From positions 26,832,946-26,896,945 of the forward strand of contig CM075853.1 of NCBI GenBank assembly GCA_037975125.1: DNA of 64,000 bases, written 5' to 3'. This DNA comes from Latrodectus hesperus. Taxonomy: Eukaryota; Arthropoda; Arachnida; Araneae; Theridiidae. Position 1 is the first letter of the stretch; each line of letters starts with the position of its first letter. This document shows positions 1-30,217 of this stretch, in pieces. The notes below the pieces were generated by a model, which saw only the letters and a program-made list of their open reading frames with translations, had not been told where the DNA came from and searched no databases. Made by a program: the position numbers and the translations under genes.

Positions 1-591
1 CCTATATTTTGGAGCACAAGTTCCTTTTGGAGGAAATACTTAAATGTTGAATAATATTTCTCTAAAAACATTCAATTTTGTTCGAATTTGAAAATATGGA
101 AACATACATTTGAATTCTCTAGGAGCTGTCGAGGACTTATATGAAAGTCGTAAAGAGAGATCTCTTTATAATTAAGTTTTCTTATTAGGAATATGCGATA
201 AAAGAAACAATATTTACCCTTTATAAGACAAATTAACCGAATGATCATAGAGATATCATTCAAATAAGCCACTTACTTAAAGAATCTTGTTATCGTGAAA
301 AACAACAGATCATAAGTAACAAGTGATTTTTTATTGATTTTCGATAGATACTAACTTAAAATTGTACAAGGATAAATATGTTAAGTAATGCAGTTTCTTT
401 TTTCAAAAACTTTTTGGAGTAGTATTTAATTTAGATTTTTTTATATCAATAAACTTTCGATGAAATTATTATCTCTCTCAATCATTTGTATTAAGGAAAC
501 TTCTCTTTACTTGAAATATTTTTTTTGACAAGGACACGTTTATTCTAAAAGTCACTCTCTTCTTGAGAAATATTTTTATATTGTCTTTCAG
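1..591. other. Intron of ATP8B upstream of the first visible exon
   Basis: The stretch is AT-rich with no coding signal or recognisable repeat. It ends in the acceptor used at 592. Confidence 0.6.
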
Positions 592-16386
<15,795 letters not shown>

Positions 16387-17540
16387 AAAAATAATACCCT
16401 CAATTTCCAAGACTGTTCAAATAACCATGAGTTGGCGACTTTGTTTCCGAGCTATTGGGCGGTATTCTAATTATCTATATAATTGATACATTAAATTCAT
16501 GACATAATGATGAAAATTTAAATGATTTTTACCCAAATTAAACATACAGTGGTCTTTTAAATGACGTCATCCACTACGAATATTGTTATGAAAGGATAAT
16601 GTAAATTCGTATTAAGTGTTATTAATAAGTAAATAATGTATGAATATAGCACCAACAAATCGCGTAAGTGAAATTCAGTTTAGTAACTAAATGTTGACGA
16701 TTCTTTAATCCTGTAACCAATAAATGCCAGAATTTACATTGTAGTTTTCACTTCCGATCGTTTGCCGTGCAAATAAAGAGAAACATAAATTTTTGATCCA
16801 AGCTTTCATAAAAACTCACACCATAATAAATTATTAAAAATATTCCATTTAAATGTACATTTATTTTCTGAATTCTATGCAGGAAGTCATTTGGTTTACT
16901 TGAAACCAAATTTTTGTTGATTTCTCATAATTAATTTTCTAGAAAACAAATTGCAAAAATGTATTGTAAGCATGAAATAATCTTATAATCAACGTTATAC
17001 TAAGCGTAATTCCTAAAAATATTTTCAGTTAAAGATTTATGAGAATTATTGTAAGTTGAAATCATGTATTGATTCCTTCATTTATATATATAATTAAATT
17101 CTATTTTCATTTAAGAAAATGTGCCTATGTAAAGGGACTTTGAATAATATATGATGTTAGTTTTACTATCAAATCATGATTCAAAATAATTTTGATAAAC
17201 ATTTAATGAGAGAACCATTTCCTGTTGTTCTTTTAGTGTTGTGACTTTCAAAGTTCTTCCAAGTAAATGGAAACTGTGTTTCCAGATTTAGGGACCAACA
17301 CTGAAGTCGTGCTTCATTAGCCTTTCAGTATTACGTACTGTGAGTTCGTCCAATGTGTTTTCATTTTAGTGGAATTTTAGAAACTACAAGTGTGAATTAA
17401 AAAAGCCCAAAATGAACTGTTATTTAGTTCATAAAAAAGGTGATTTAGAAAAACTTCTTTTATCGAGTTCATAGTTTATGTAGTGTAAAAATTTGTTATA
17501 CTGTTTAAAAGAATAATAAAGTTACTTCATGTTGCTTGAT
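16387..17540 (+). other. ATP8B 3' untranslated region with candidate poly(A) signals
   Basis: The AT-rich sequence after the stop carries AATAAA hexamers at 16719-16724, 16772-16777 and 17515-17520. The last is followed by a T/GT-rich stretch suitable as a downstream element. The UTR extent is inferred, not shown, and alternative polyadenylation is possible. No other gene is visible here. Confidence 0.5.
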
Positions 17541-18648
17541 GGAAATGTTGTTTATTTTCTTGCATTTTTAACATGACAGAAACCAAGAACTATAGCTTTC
17601 AGATAAGCTTCATTACATTTTCAAAAAGTAATATAAACTTATTTTTAGACAGTTAGGGTGACAACTCAGAAATAAAATTCAGCGTTGAATGCCTAGGAGG
17701 TACGAATGACACGAAGCAGAAGAAATTGGACGGAGTAATCATCACTAAGCCAGTTTTCAAATTTTTGGTTCTTTTGCACTATTTGTTTTAAAACACTATC
17801 TGTTTAAAAACATTCTTTAAAAAGAATATTGTTAAACTGAAGTGAGCATACAGGTGAGAATTTGTGAAAACCTTAATTTCACACCAAGATTATTGAACTT
17901 GCCCTTTTATTTTTCGCAAGTTGATCTCAGAGCGATAGTTCAGCATTTACTCTAATGACACAACACCGTTATGCACTTGTAAATATGAAATAATGATCTG
18001 TTTTAGTAAATTTACCGCAGAATCTAAACACCGATGGTTGATTTCACTCTATATGGTTTTTATTCAGCAAAAATTTCCTATGACAGTTAGAAGAGGATTA
18101 TGTTTCTGCCATTGAAAGGAACCGAACTAGCTCTTGAATTCAGCTCATTTCATACAGTTATAAGATGTAAAAACACAACACTACGAGACTGACAAATGTT
18201 AAAACTGAAGCCTGCCTTTAAAGTCTTTAATGCCAATTGTTCAATCTGCACTCTGCAAAGATAGGATGAAACCTCTACGGAAGTAAATGTAAATAACTCC
18301 TTATCTGAAGAAATTCATTATGTTATATAAATGAAATGTTCCTAACGAAATCCAAATAAAATGTTCTTAAATTTATATTAGTCCATAACTTACTTTTTAT
18401 ATCGAAAGAATGATTAACAAAATATTTAATATTTCATTTGTAATATTTTGAATTGTGAATACAATTTGATTTTTAAATATTGCTTATTAGTGAATCGAAA
18501 AATATGTATTAATTTAGTGTTGGTAGATTTTATTTTTGAATTTTGAAGATCAATGTTTCTAGTTCATTGTCATTTTCCAAGTAATGAAGTCTCCATAAGA
18601 ACTATTTCTTCGTGCATATAATGAATGTTGAATGAAAAAATTTGTAAT

Positions 18649-18650
<2 letters not shown>
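17541..18650. other. Intergenic AT-rich sequence, nothing recognised
   Basis: No coding potential or known repeat was recognised between the ATP8B 3' end and the first (TA)n tract. Confidence 0.5.

Positions 18651-18651
<1 letters not shown>

Positions 18652-18717
<66 letters not shown>
18652..18717. repeat. (TA)n microsatellite, about 66 bp
   Basis: This is a pure TA dinucleotide run. Confidence 0.97.
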
Positions 18718-18721
<4 letters not shown>

Positions 18722-18969
18722 GAATATAATTAACTCTAACCTTCAATCGTGTTTGCAGTGGTTCGGAAACAATTTTAAACTGTTGATCACGTTATAATCA
18801 GCCCTTTCAACTGCAAAAAAAGAATGTATGATAACCTAGTCAAACTAAATTTCAAGTATAAACAATCATAGTTTCTAAAAATCTGCAATGGAAAGCCTAA
18901 TCAGAAATGCTTAAAACGTTAAGAATTTAATAGAAAGGAAAAAAGTTAAAAATGCTCGAATTCATTTCC

Positions 18970-19960
18970 TTTTATGAAAGGTGAGAATTATATCAAAGTA
19001 ATATACATGTATGAGGAATTGTTTTTAACTGTAGAGGTACTGCATGGAAAAAATGAATTCCATTTGTTTAACAAGATGTGTGAGCATCAAGATTTACATC
19101 AAGATTCCTTATTAAACATAGTGATTCCAATTTTAAAACTTCGAAAAGATTCCTCTGCTCTTCTGAGTTATAGCCCAATAACTTTTAAGAGTTGCTTGTG
19201 CAAAGCCTTCTTGCGTATATATGGCCAATGCTAGACTCATTTACGTCTTAGAAAAGAATAAGTGCATCCCTGCTCACTCTCCAAAGTCGCTATCGTAAGA
19301 GATGATTTACTATCGAAAATATAATTGAATCGGAATCCCAATTTCGAAATGCTTTCATTACGAGAAACCATCTATCGCAATCTTCTTTGACATAGATTAG
19401 GCATATGACCTTAAATGGAAATATTGAATTCTTCGTACTATGTATAATTTTGCCTTCCGAGTTAATCTTCCAATATTTATACGAAATTTCCTTACCTCCC
19501 GTGTATTTAGAGTCTGCGTATACGAGGTTCACATACTATAACCAAGCTGGAGATGGTTTTCAAGGCAGTGTCTTTCACACAACCAAAAAGGCACAACCAT
19601 TTTTAATGCTGTCATGAACAACATCCTTGAACAATTATCGTCTTCTGTTCATGTGTTGAAGACCTCAAGTTTCTTGTCCTCTAATATGAATTTAAATGAG
19701 ATACAATTGAATAGGCTGTAAATGATCTTGTTGCTTGATGTGCACAGAATAGTTTTAGTCTATTGCTTAGCAAGAGTTGCTGTGATCATTTCTCCAGGAA
19801 AACTAGCATCCACCATGATCTTTCGCTTCTCTTAAACAGAAGACTTATCCCTGTGATTGATAATATAAAATTCCTTCGAGTGATTTTCGATAGAAAATTA
19901 GCTTTCCTTCCACAAATTTAACATTTGTGGAAGAACTGTTAGCGATTGTTTTTAATATTT
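18970..19960 (+). pseudogene. Decayed non-LTR retrotransposon reverse transcriptase (N-terminal RT part)
   Basis: The plus-strand frames give VIPILKLRKDSSALLSYSPI, then SCLCKAFLRI (about 19120-19215), then ENIIESESQFRNAF (about 19308). Pieces matching the DxxxAYD palm region follow (FDID..AYD-like at about 19390). These correspond to the RT finger block VIPILKPGK..SYRPI and palm motif A of I/Jockey-group LINEs. Stops and frameshifts are frequent. It is probably an old copy of a LINE related to the one at 30975. Confidence 0.7.
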
Positions 19961-21285
19961 GTAAGCAATTTCGATTACATTTTGGAATTCTATCCATGGA
20001 AGTATTATTATAAAAATTATTATTTTCAAAAATATTATGAAAAAAATATAGTAAAATATTATTTTCACAAAACCAATTTAGAGGGAATTATTTGATAAAT
20101 ATTAACGAAAATAAAAGTATACATGAAAATTATGAATGTTAAAAGGAAATAAATTAATAATATGTAAGTGAAATACATTTATAATCAGCTCTAATATATT
20201 TTCATATAGAATTGGGTTGATTTAAAATAGATACTTGAAAAGAATATAATTGTCTCAATGCATGCATACAATTAAACAGCTGAGACATGTAGCATTATGT
20301 TATTAATAAAATAAATAAAAAAATTTGCTTTAACAATACGTACGTTTCTTGGAAAGCAACATGTGATAAGATTTTAATAATTTTTTTCAGACTATCAAAA
20401 ACCTCTCCGACAAGACAAGTCTATCACTTGATTTTTTTTCAGATGCACCCTTACCACACAACCACAAACAAACAATTCGTTTCTCTGATTGACTGTAAAA
20501 ATACTTTTTCTCAGGATGAAGCTTCAAGGAATCTTTTCATTATTTAACTCCAAAGTCGTTAAAAACTGTTTAAAATGTTTACTATTTATTTAAGTATTAA
20601 ATTTTATATATACGTACATTACAAAACTATACACGCATTAGCAATAATAAGAACTCAAAGAATTATTTATTATAGTATTTCAATTTTTGTCAAATTTATT
20701 ATAAAATTTTGTAGCAACTTACTACCGACAACACCTAAAATATTCTATAATTTTTTATACTTAATGTTTAATTTAGTCTAAACAGTATATTCAATTTATT
20801 TGTAATTTGCCTTATATAAAATAAATAAGTTTATTTAAATAACCTTCAGTTTATTTTAATTTAGTGAAGAAATACCAATTCATTTAATATCGTTAATGAA
20901 TTTAAAAATATTCTTTAGCTGAGGCCTAGTTAAATATTATTTCAGAAGTGCAAAAATACAATAAGTATATACATACCTTTTTTACGCATTATCTGAGCAG
21001 ATAAATGGAAACATCCTAAACAGAAATCAGATTTTATAAACAATATACTACAATACGGTTTGAAACTGTGACTATATAGAAGGAATAAAATTTCACTAAA
21101 TAACATTCACTCTACAGATAAGTTCTTGAAGTTGTCTCTAATTATTTATTTTATGTTCTGAAAAGGAATTTAAAGAATTGTGCAATTTGAATAATTCCAG
21201 TACTAAAAAGAAACTTTTCAAATGGAACAAAATTTGAATAATTCTGTTCATTTTGAAAAATAACTCTTAGAAGCTTGTTTAACTG
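19961..21285. other. AT-rich sequence, nothing recognised
   Basis: No feature is supported in this stretch. Confidence 0.5.
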
Positions 21286-21289
21286 TGCG

Positions 21290-21906
<617 letters not shown>

Positions 21907-23050
21907 TAAATAAAAAGGGACCAAAAATACCAGATGTCTGTGTTTTGTAAATAATGATATTGCATATGTATGCTTATAATGTAATTATCATTAATTTAAA
22001 AATACCTAAAATAAATGTGTATGAATAATTTTATTGAATAATTTCTTCTTTAGCTGCTAGAAGACGTAATTAAAATGTCATATTTTTTTTTTAATTTACC
22101 AAACATAATTAGTTATAAGAGAAATAATAAGCACTAAAATAACAGAATAAATTTTAAACAATTCTAAAAAGAAGCATAAATCATATTAAAAAATCCAAAT
22201 ATATTTTGAGAAAATAACTTTCCCAGTTGAATGAGAACATATAAATCATTGAAGTACAGTAAAATACTTATTTGATAATAATAATAAAAAGTAAATAAAT
22301 AAAAATCAATCTTTATATTCGAAACGGTAATGATTACTTTTTTGTGCATCTGCTAAGAGTAAATTTTTTATTCAAGACTTAAAAAGGGGATTTACCTTTA
22401 TATGTTTAAATGATGTAATGTTTTATACAATGAACGTTGGGATATCTATTTGAGGCTGAACTCATGTCTATACGTTGATAAATAGTAATCAGATTTAGAG
22501 TTACATTTATAAAATCATACAAGAAACGGTAAGATTTTGTTGCTTCTTAACCCCAGCTATCTTGAAATTGTTTTCTTAAAACAAAAATTATTTTTTATTT
22601 ATTTAAAATACTTTTTATGTATGCTTATTATCAAAAATGTACATACATAAATATATCTATAAAATTAACAGCTTTTAGTGAGCTGTTTATCATTTTCAGA
22701 GAGAAACCAGAAAATTTAACCTAAAAAATTTATTGAACAAAATTTTTGTAAACTTGAGTGTGTTACACAATAAAAACGTATTCTAAATTCTCTCAAATAA
22801 AAGAATATCCAAAAAATTGCTTATTCCAACAATTACATATTTGTTGGCAAAATTATCTCAACTAGTTTTATCAGGTTATCGATAAATGAAAAATATTACA
22901 TAGAAATAAAAAATATAAGAACTAAACGAAAAATGCAAAAAAAAAATGCTAGCACAAAATGTGCAAATAATTAGGTAAATAGAATTAGATAATAAAAAAT
23001 TAGAATTCTTTCTAGTTGAAATAAATCTTCAGAGTTAACAATAATGATTA
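21907..23050. other. AT-rich sequence, nothing recognised
   Basis: No feature is supported in this stretch. Confidence 0.5.
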
Positions 23051-23059
23051 CGATTTAGA

Positions 23060-23215
23060 GCATAAATTCCCAAAGTGGACCAGGTGGACCCCCAGGGATC
23101 CATAGGAGACTACACTAGGGTCCACGTAGAGCTGAAAAAGAAAACAGGGGTGCAGAAGTTGTAAATGGGGGTCCGCAAAAAATTATCTGGTTTTCATAAT
23201 AAAGAACAAAAATTT
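23060..23215 (+). mobile_element. Possible hAT-type transposon terminal fragment
   Basis: The sequence opens TTCCCAAAGTGGACCAGGTG and is rich in GGACCCCCAGGG and GGGGGTCCGC words. This resembles the ends of Buster/Charlie-like hAT elements, where the TIR typically leads into TTCCCAAAGTGG and alternates of GGTCC. No partner TIR or transposase was found, so this is a similarity call only. Confidence 0.4.
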
Positions 23216-23448
23216 TGGCTTGGATTTACCTATCAACGTAGGCAGGTAGCATCACTTACTAGGTAGATTCACCAAAATATTCGAAACTCTGTTCAAACAC
23301 AAAATTGAATTGAACAATAGATAAAATTATAAGTGTCAAAAGCCACATGTCAAAACTTGAAATGTGCGCCCGCTCGTCCGGGATGCTTGATTGCATACAA
23401 ACTATATCATTCATTAGTATTTACGATAATGTTTAGATATATTGAAAC

Positions 23449-24770
23449 AAGTGAAGGAAAAAATAACTCAACTCAGAAGCAGGAAAAAAACAACTCACCT
23501 CAGAAGCAGAAGAAAAACAACTCAACTCAGCATCAGGAGAAAAACAACTCAACTCAGCAGCAGGAGAAAAACAACTCAACTCAAAAGCACGAGAGCTCAA
23601 CTCAGAAGCAAGAGAGAAACAACTCAACTCAGAAGCTAGAAGGAGAACTTAACTCAGAAGCAAGAGAGAAACAACTCAACTCAAAAGCAGGAGGAAAACA
23701 ATTGAACTCAGAACCAGGAGAGAAACATCTCAACTCTGAAGCAGGAAAAACAACTCAAATCAGAAGCAGGAGGAAAACAACTCAACTCAGCAGCAGGAAA
23801 AAGATAACTCAACTCCGAAGCAGGAAGAAATCAACTCAACTCAGGAGCAGGAGAAAGACAACTCAACTCTGAAGCAGAAAAAGACAACTCAACTCTGAAG
23901 CAGTAGAGAAACAACTCAACTCAGCAGCAGGAGAGAAACAACTCAACTCAGCAGCAGGATAGAAACAACTCAACTCAGGAGCACGAGAGCTCAACTCAGA
24001 AGCAAGAGAGAAACAACTCAACTCAAAAGCAGAGAACTTAACTCAACTCAGAAGCTAGAAGGAGAACTTAACTCAGAAGCAAGAGAGAAACAACTCAACT
24101 CAAAAGCAGGAGGAAAACAACTGAACTCAGAACCAGGAGAGAAACATCTCAACTCTGAAGCAGAAAAAACAACTCAAATCAGAAGCAGGAGGAAAACAAC
24201 TCAACTCAGCAGCAGGAAAAAGACAACTCAACTCCGAAGCAGGAAGAAATCAACTCAACTCAGGAGCAGGAGAAAGACAACTCAACTCTGAAGCAGAAAA
24301 AGACAACTCAACTCTGAAGCAGTAGAGAAACAACTCAACTCAGCAGCAGGAGAGAAACAACTCAACTCAGGAGCAGGATAGAAACAACTCAACTCAGGAG
24401 CAGGGAATAAACGACTCAACTCAGGAGCAGGAGAGACAACTCAACTCTGAAGCAGGAAAAACAACTCAACTCAGAAGCAGGAAAAAAACAACTCAACTCA
24501 GCAACAGGAAAGAAACAACTCAACTCAGGAGCAGGAGAGAGACAGCTCAACTCAAAAGCAGGAGAGAAACAACTCAACTTAGGAGCAGGATTGAAACAAC
24601 TCAACTCAAAAGCAGGAGAGAAACATCACAACTCAGCAGCAGGAAAGAAACAACTCAACTCAGCAGCAGGAGAGAAACAACTCAACTTAAATGCAGGAGG
24701 AAAACAGCTCAACTTAGAGTGCAGGAGAGAAACAACTAAACTCAGGAGCAGGAGATGTACAACTCAACTG
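23449..24770 (+). repeat. 26-27-bp minisatellite array (about 50 units)
   Basis: The unit is approximately AACAACTCAACTCAGAAGCA followed by GGAGAG, with variation in AAG/CAG/GAG before CAGG. The first eight or so units are 27 bp and keep a reading frame, giving NNSTQKQEK-like peptides. Later units are 26 bp or truncated and shift frame, so the array is not a credible gene. Within it a block of about 394 bp is duplicated in tandem. Confidence 0.95.
23587..24390 (+). repeat. Higher-order tandem duplication (about 394-bp period) inside the minisatellite
   Basis: The rare variant string GCACGAGAGCTC occurs at about 23587 and again at about 23981. From each point the same order of variant monomers follows (GCTAGAAGGAG, AACCAGGAGAG, AACATCTC, AAATCAGAAGC, CTCCGAAGC, GCAGTAGAG). 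The second copy has a small insertion near 24030. Confidence 0.85.
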
Positions 24771-24771
24771 T

Positions 24772-25215
24772 CTAAAGGGTCTAAAAGAGTCTAAAACGTC
24801 TAAAAGGGTCTAAAGGATCCAAAAGGGTCTTAAGAATCTAAAAGGGTCTAAAGGGTCTAAAGAGTCTAAAGGGTCTAAAAGGGTCTAAAGGGTCTAAAGA
24901 GTCTAAAAGGTTCTAAATGGTCTAAAGGGTCTAAAAGAATCTAAAGGGTCTAAAAGGGTCTAAAGGGTCTAAAAGGATCTAAAAGGGTCTAAAGGGTCTA
25001 AAAATGTCTAAAGGGTCTAAAAGGGTCTAAAGGGTCTAATGGATCTAAAAAATTCTAAAGGATCACGTATTATAAGGGTCTAAAGGCAAAAGGGTCTAAA
25101 AGAGTCTAAAAATGGCGTGTCTAACAGTCTAAAAGAGTTGCCAGTCTAAAAGACAGTCTAAAAGAACTTCTAACAATCTAAAAAATCTAAAAAACAGTCT
25201 AAAAGAACTAAAAGA
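24772..25215 (+). repeat. 9-10-bp minisatellite array (TCTAAAGGG / TCTAAAAGGG)
   Basis: Units of TCTAAAGGG and TCTAAAAGGG alternate irregularly and decay towards the right into AGTCTAAAAGA-like units. The array begins within a few bases of the last 26-bp unit. The same junction between the two arrays is seen at about 41740. The unit is not the TTAGG arthropod telomere repeat. Confidence 0.95.
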
Positions 25216-25229
25216 GATAAAGTGTGTCT

Positions 25230-28200
25230 AAAATGGTGTAATAAATATTGCCTTTCAAATTTAATTTCTGGTTAAATATAGTATTTTCAGCGTTTTAACT
25301 AATGTAATTTTAGGGTTGGCATTTTTTATTTACATTTTAGCGCATATCTTAACGTCAAAAAATCGCCAAAATATCAAGATGTACCCGTAAATAAAATTTT
25401 ACCAACTATAATTCTCGAAGGCACAGTTATGCAGCAAATTTTGAAATACCTTCAAATTATTAGGTTGTCTTCAACACAGTATTAAAACAAAACGTATAAA
25501 TTCAATATATCCTTATAATAAGATAACTTACATGGGAGCATAAGGATCCAGTTTCGCTCCCAAATTATTTAACAATAACGTTACAATTCTGTTTTCTGCA
25601 CGTGCGTCTTTTGTTGTGGGTACTTGAGAGTTGAGTCAGGAGAACACTGTGCCTATTATCTGCAAAATCTCTTACCTGAAGGCAATTTCGCGTTGAGCAT
25701 TAAAATGCCTTACAACAGTATTGAGCTGTTAAGCTATCTCCAACGCCGCGTAAAAATAAATATAAGGTTCACGAGCCCTTGCGGGAAAATTGCATTCTTC
25801 TGTTTGTAAAGCGCCTGGTTCAATTCTTTCTACTGTTGAACAAAATCAGACGCATTCATGTTTACTTCCATCAAAGTTTGCGATTAGGTTTATAATACGT
25901 GGTAATTGCGAAATATATTTATAAAAGTCTTTAAAGTCTTTTAGACATTTCCCTGTATTGTGTCGAAGTAGATGCATAAAATGAAGCATTTTGCGAACTA
26001 TTAAAATTATGTGATTTGATTTCAAAATGTAGCACCCAGTAGCACAAGAAAATACATTGCTCAATATCATCTGGTGCTTCAAATATTAAAAAATGTCGAA
26101 CATTGTAAATGTAACATTTATAGATAACATCTAATATTACTTCAAAATCCTTTATATTAGATATTAATTTTGATTATATTTCTATGGCATAAATATGCAA
26201 TATCCCCTGTACTACATTTTCATGAATTTAGAATAATAATGAATGGCATATTTAAAAATCATTATCCATTTTTGAAGCATGCAGAACTTTCTTGTGTAGA
26301 TGTGCTATCAATTCTGTATGCATGAAAACATTAAATTTACATAAAAAATTTTTACTAAATTTATTATAAAATAAATGAAATTAAATAATTTTAAAACACA
26401 GAAGACATTACATAACATTACAAAATAATGTTTCTAAATATCTGTATTCAATATTTATAAACATTGGTATTTATAAATATTTCAATACAAGATTCAGTGT
26501 TCAAAATGTGAAGTTTTTTAGTCCATAAATATTTAAAAAAATATTTGGAAATATTTTAAAGGTAATAATACTTGGGAAATACTGTAAGAATCTTCATTTA
26601 TGTTGCATTTGAGTAAAAAACGGAAAATATGGTACGATATATTTCCCAAGAGATTTCTCGCCAAATATAGCATCCTTTGTTTTGATTATAGTGATGCCAA
26701 TTTGAGTTTTTGTTGCTTTTAGTGTTTTTATGTAGCCAGATTTGCTTTTTCTCGCGTTTTGCATCATTTTTCATTTCCTATGTATGATTTTTTAGTGGTA
26801 ACAGTGTTTCAATTCGGCGCACTTTGAGAAATTTCCCGTTTCAAAAACATGCGTCCAGTTTGTCGATGAAAAAGGTCATAAAGACACCAATTCATACTAT
26901 TTCCGAAAATATTTTAGGATTTTAACTTATAAATAAAAAAAGAGAAAAATATAACTATACTTCTATTTATTAAAGACAATGAATATATTTTTCTTGATTT
27001 CTAAATAGAAACTTATTTTGTGCAGCGAAGACATTTGACATAGATTGAAAAGCAAATGGTAATTTTGAATGATAGCTTGGATATTATACCAATCCTGAAT
27101 TATAAATCTCTATTTTAACAAAGAAAAATATGTTTTATGTAAACAAAGAGAAAATTTAATTGATATCAATGACACTAAAATTCTTTTAAAACAAAATTAT
27201 ATTAACCATTAAGTGGTTGTTGCTTTCGTTCCAATTGATGTCATGGCTACATCACTTTATCAAAACTCTCATTGGTTTAAAATATCCATGACGTCAGATA
27301 ATGTTTCATCTATGTCACATCCTATTGTGACGGCGTCGTATATCAGACTTGTCGACGAATTTGCTGCATGCCTTCCAATCGCATTCTTCGAGCGGCAGCA
27401 AGCAAGGCGAAGTTCACCATCGAATGTCTGAGTGTTGAAGTTCATTTTGTTATTAATAAAACGATTTCTTATATAAGGACCAAAGCATCGGTTTCTCTGA
27501 GGACGTTTTTTATTGATTAAAGTCATTAACACGTTGAAAATAGAACAGAAGGAAAAGCAAAATGAAAAAGACAAGACAAAACATTCATTTTATGATTAGT
27601 TTAAATTGGTAAGGATGATTTAAATTTTCAAAAAATTTCATTAACTAACAGAATTTTCAATTAATAGTTGCAATATTTGTAAGAAATCTCTTTTAAAACT
27701 TATGATTAATGCTTTGCTTACGCGAACATTAAAAATTAGTTAAAATTTATTATTAATTTTATTCTGGTTTTATTAAGAGGGAAAATGATATAAAATATCT
27801 TTAAATCATCATTCAATATGATTAAATTTCATAAACAAAATATAAAAAAAAATATTCAGCAAGTTTCTATTTGCAGTACATGTCAGTGCACCCAAAATTA
27901 TTTCTCCAATCTTTATTTGCGTGGCATTGTAAAAACTTTAAAAATTTTTTAATTTAAATTGGAAAATTTGTAAAATTTTACGTTTTTAAAAATGTGTTAA
28001 TTTAAAGCTCTTTAGATTAATCTTAATCACTAAAAATTTTTCTGGGAAAAAAATTAGCCTTTTTATCTTTTTTCTTCAAAATTTAGATTTAATAAAATAA
28101 AGAAAATGAAATGAGAATACAGACTTCGGATGAAAAAATTGCACTTTGGTTTCTTTCTTATAAATTAAACAAATAGAAAAAAACATTTTTTGCTAGTGAA

Positions 28201-30215
28201 CAGAAATATTTGAGTAAATATTTTTCCTTCTAATCATTTCACTATTTTAAGAAATCCACGTTTAGTTTAAGCGAAAGACGCTGGAAAAAAATACATTTTA
28301 AGCATTTCAGATTTAAATATCAAATTTATTTTTTCGAATTTATGATAAACAAATTTATCAAATAATAATAAAATTTTAAAAAACAATTCTTAAAACATTT
28401 TAAAAAGAATATTAATGCAATTTTTTATATTTATGATGATAATCATTTTTTAATTATTATCATCATAAAATATAAAGTTTTATGTAAATTTTTATATGTT
28501 TGCATGAATTTGTTTTATGTTTGTATAAATTATGTTTAATTAAGCGTTTATATACTAATAATATCACTCTAGTACTTCAAATTTGAAATTTCCGATTCCC
28601 AATTGGAACAAAATCCATCGAAATCCCATTGAAATTACAAAAAGTTCATCTTTCCAAATAAATTTCAATTTTTTGTAATGCTATATTACTACTGAAAGCA
28701 TTTTAGAAAAATTAATTCCCTAACCAGTATTTCATTCAAATAGGCGTTATAGTAATTGGAAAACAGCTCGAAAATGCAGCAAAGTAATAAAACAGTGATT
28801 TTGTCTTTCAATAAAGGTAGGAATATTGTAATCTATGATTATATAATTTATGTAGTAGCTTCAAATGGTTCCTTTAAAGTATGTTGAATATCGAAAGCAC
28901 TAAAGAAAATTTAAAATTTAATAAATGAATAATGTAAATAATGTATAAATGATATTTTAATTGATGGTCGAAACATTTCTGTATGTCTTCAGAGCCATTT
29001 ATTTTGAGTTCTTCTCCCCACTTCCGTCATTTTTCTTTTAAATCTGCAGAAAACATCTGTGCACCTTTAATAACACATTACTGTATAAAAGAATTGATAA
29101 CGCTCTTTTGTTTAAATTTTTCAATATTTCTTTACAATGGAGTTCATTTCTAAGAAACGCTAAGTATTAAAAGTTAAAACTTTCATTAGATTTCTTAGAA
29201 TATAATTCATGGCAAAAAAATTTTTGAAAGTTAAACTTTATTAAAAAATTTTCGTACTTCATAATTATAATTAGTAAGCCAAATTCTTCTGGATTATTGC
29301 ATTTACATGTCAATTTATCTTTAGAATAATAAATTATCTAAAACATCACTTTTAATATTGTTATTTTTTGTATTTTTATGATTTGATCTGTAAAATTCTA
29401 TAGTTATTTGTTTTAATTAAGTAAAATTTTCAGTATATCTTGTTTCCGAAATGTGAATATTAATGTTTTATAATAAAATTTATATAAAAAATCATAAAAC
29501 ATTACATAAGTATTTTTTATTAATCATTTTATGGAAAATTGCCATTATTACAAGATAACATAGAAATTACAATAATCTGCATGTAACTCTGGCTACAAAA
29601 ATTATAATATATACATCTTAAAAATGAATATTATATACATATGCAGTTGTTGCCGTATTAAATTATTATTAGATGTACCTAAATGAGGACCATCTTTGCA
29701 ATCTAAATATGGATGTCATCAATTAACACAATTTCAATTTTCCAGAAATAAATATTTATCTATAACAGGGAAGCCGTTTTTACCTGTTTGATCAATTTGC
29801 GGATTTAAATTACAATTTGAAATTAATCGCTTTGTTGTATTTCTAAGCGGTAAAATTAAATAAGAACAATTCTATAAAAATCTGTATGCATGAGGTAAAA
29901 TAGAGTGTAATAAGGTACATAAAATTAAAAAATTGGGACTTCATCGACGACTAGTAATGTAAGATTTTAGATTTTAAGAATAAAATGTGTTCCTTTACAA
30001 AACATAAAATGACTCTCTGCTATTTATTTACAGTGTTTTCCGACAAATAGAATAAAGTATTATTAATTAAATCATACAAATGTGTTTCATAATCCTCATA
30101 ATTTTCATTTAATTTAATTTGCCTGATATTTTGTGTACTATATTACTAATATCAATAATATTATTAATTTCAAATTGTAAAGAATACTTACTTTTTTGGC
30201 ACACACACACCTTAT
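25230..30215. other. 5-kb AT-rich sequence without supported genes
   Basis: A short GC-richer patch at 27190-27450 gives a 101-codon minus-strand frame (27269-27574) that I do not recognise. Its N-terminal third is low-complexity Phe/Ser. A 13-bp inverted repeat lies at 28431-28443 and 28456-28468. I see no element or gene otherwise. Confidence 0.45.
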
Positions 30216-30217
30216 TG

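Noticed and set aside
23333..23872. 179-codon Asn/Gln/Lys-rich frame as a low-complexity protein gene
   Set aside because: The frame exists only while units are 27 bp. Units of 26 bp shift it, no promoter or splice context is seen, and the same array recurs at 41690.
23449..25215. CRISPR-like array
   Set aside because: There are no unique spacers. The repeats are contiguous satellite monomers in a eukaryotic genome.
24772..25215. Telomeric or interstitial telomere repeat
   Set aside because: The unit TCTAAAGGG is neither TTAGG nor TTAGGG and varies between 9 and 10 bp.
27269..27574. 101-codon minus-strand frame as a small gene
   Set aside because: There is no recognisable domain, a low-complexity start and no splice or regulatory support. 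It is kept only as a note in the stretch description.
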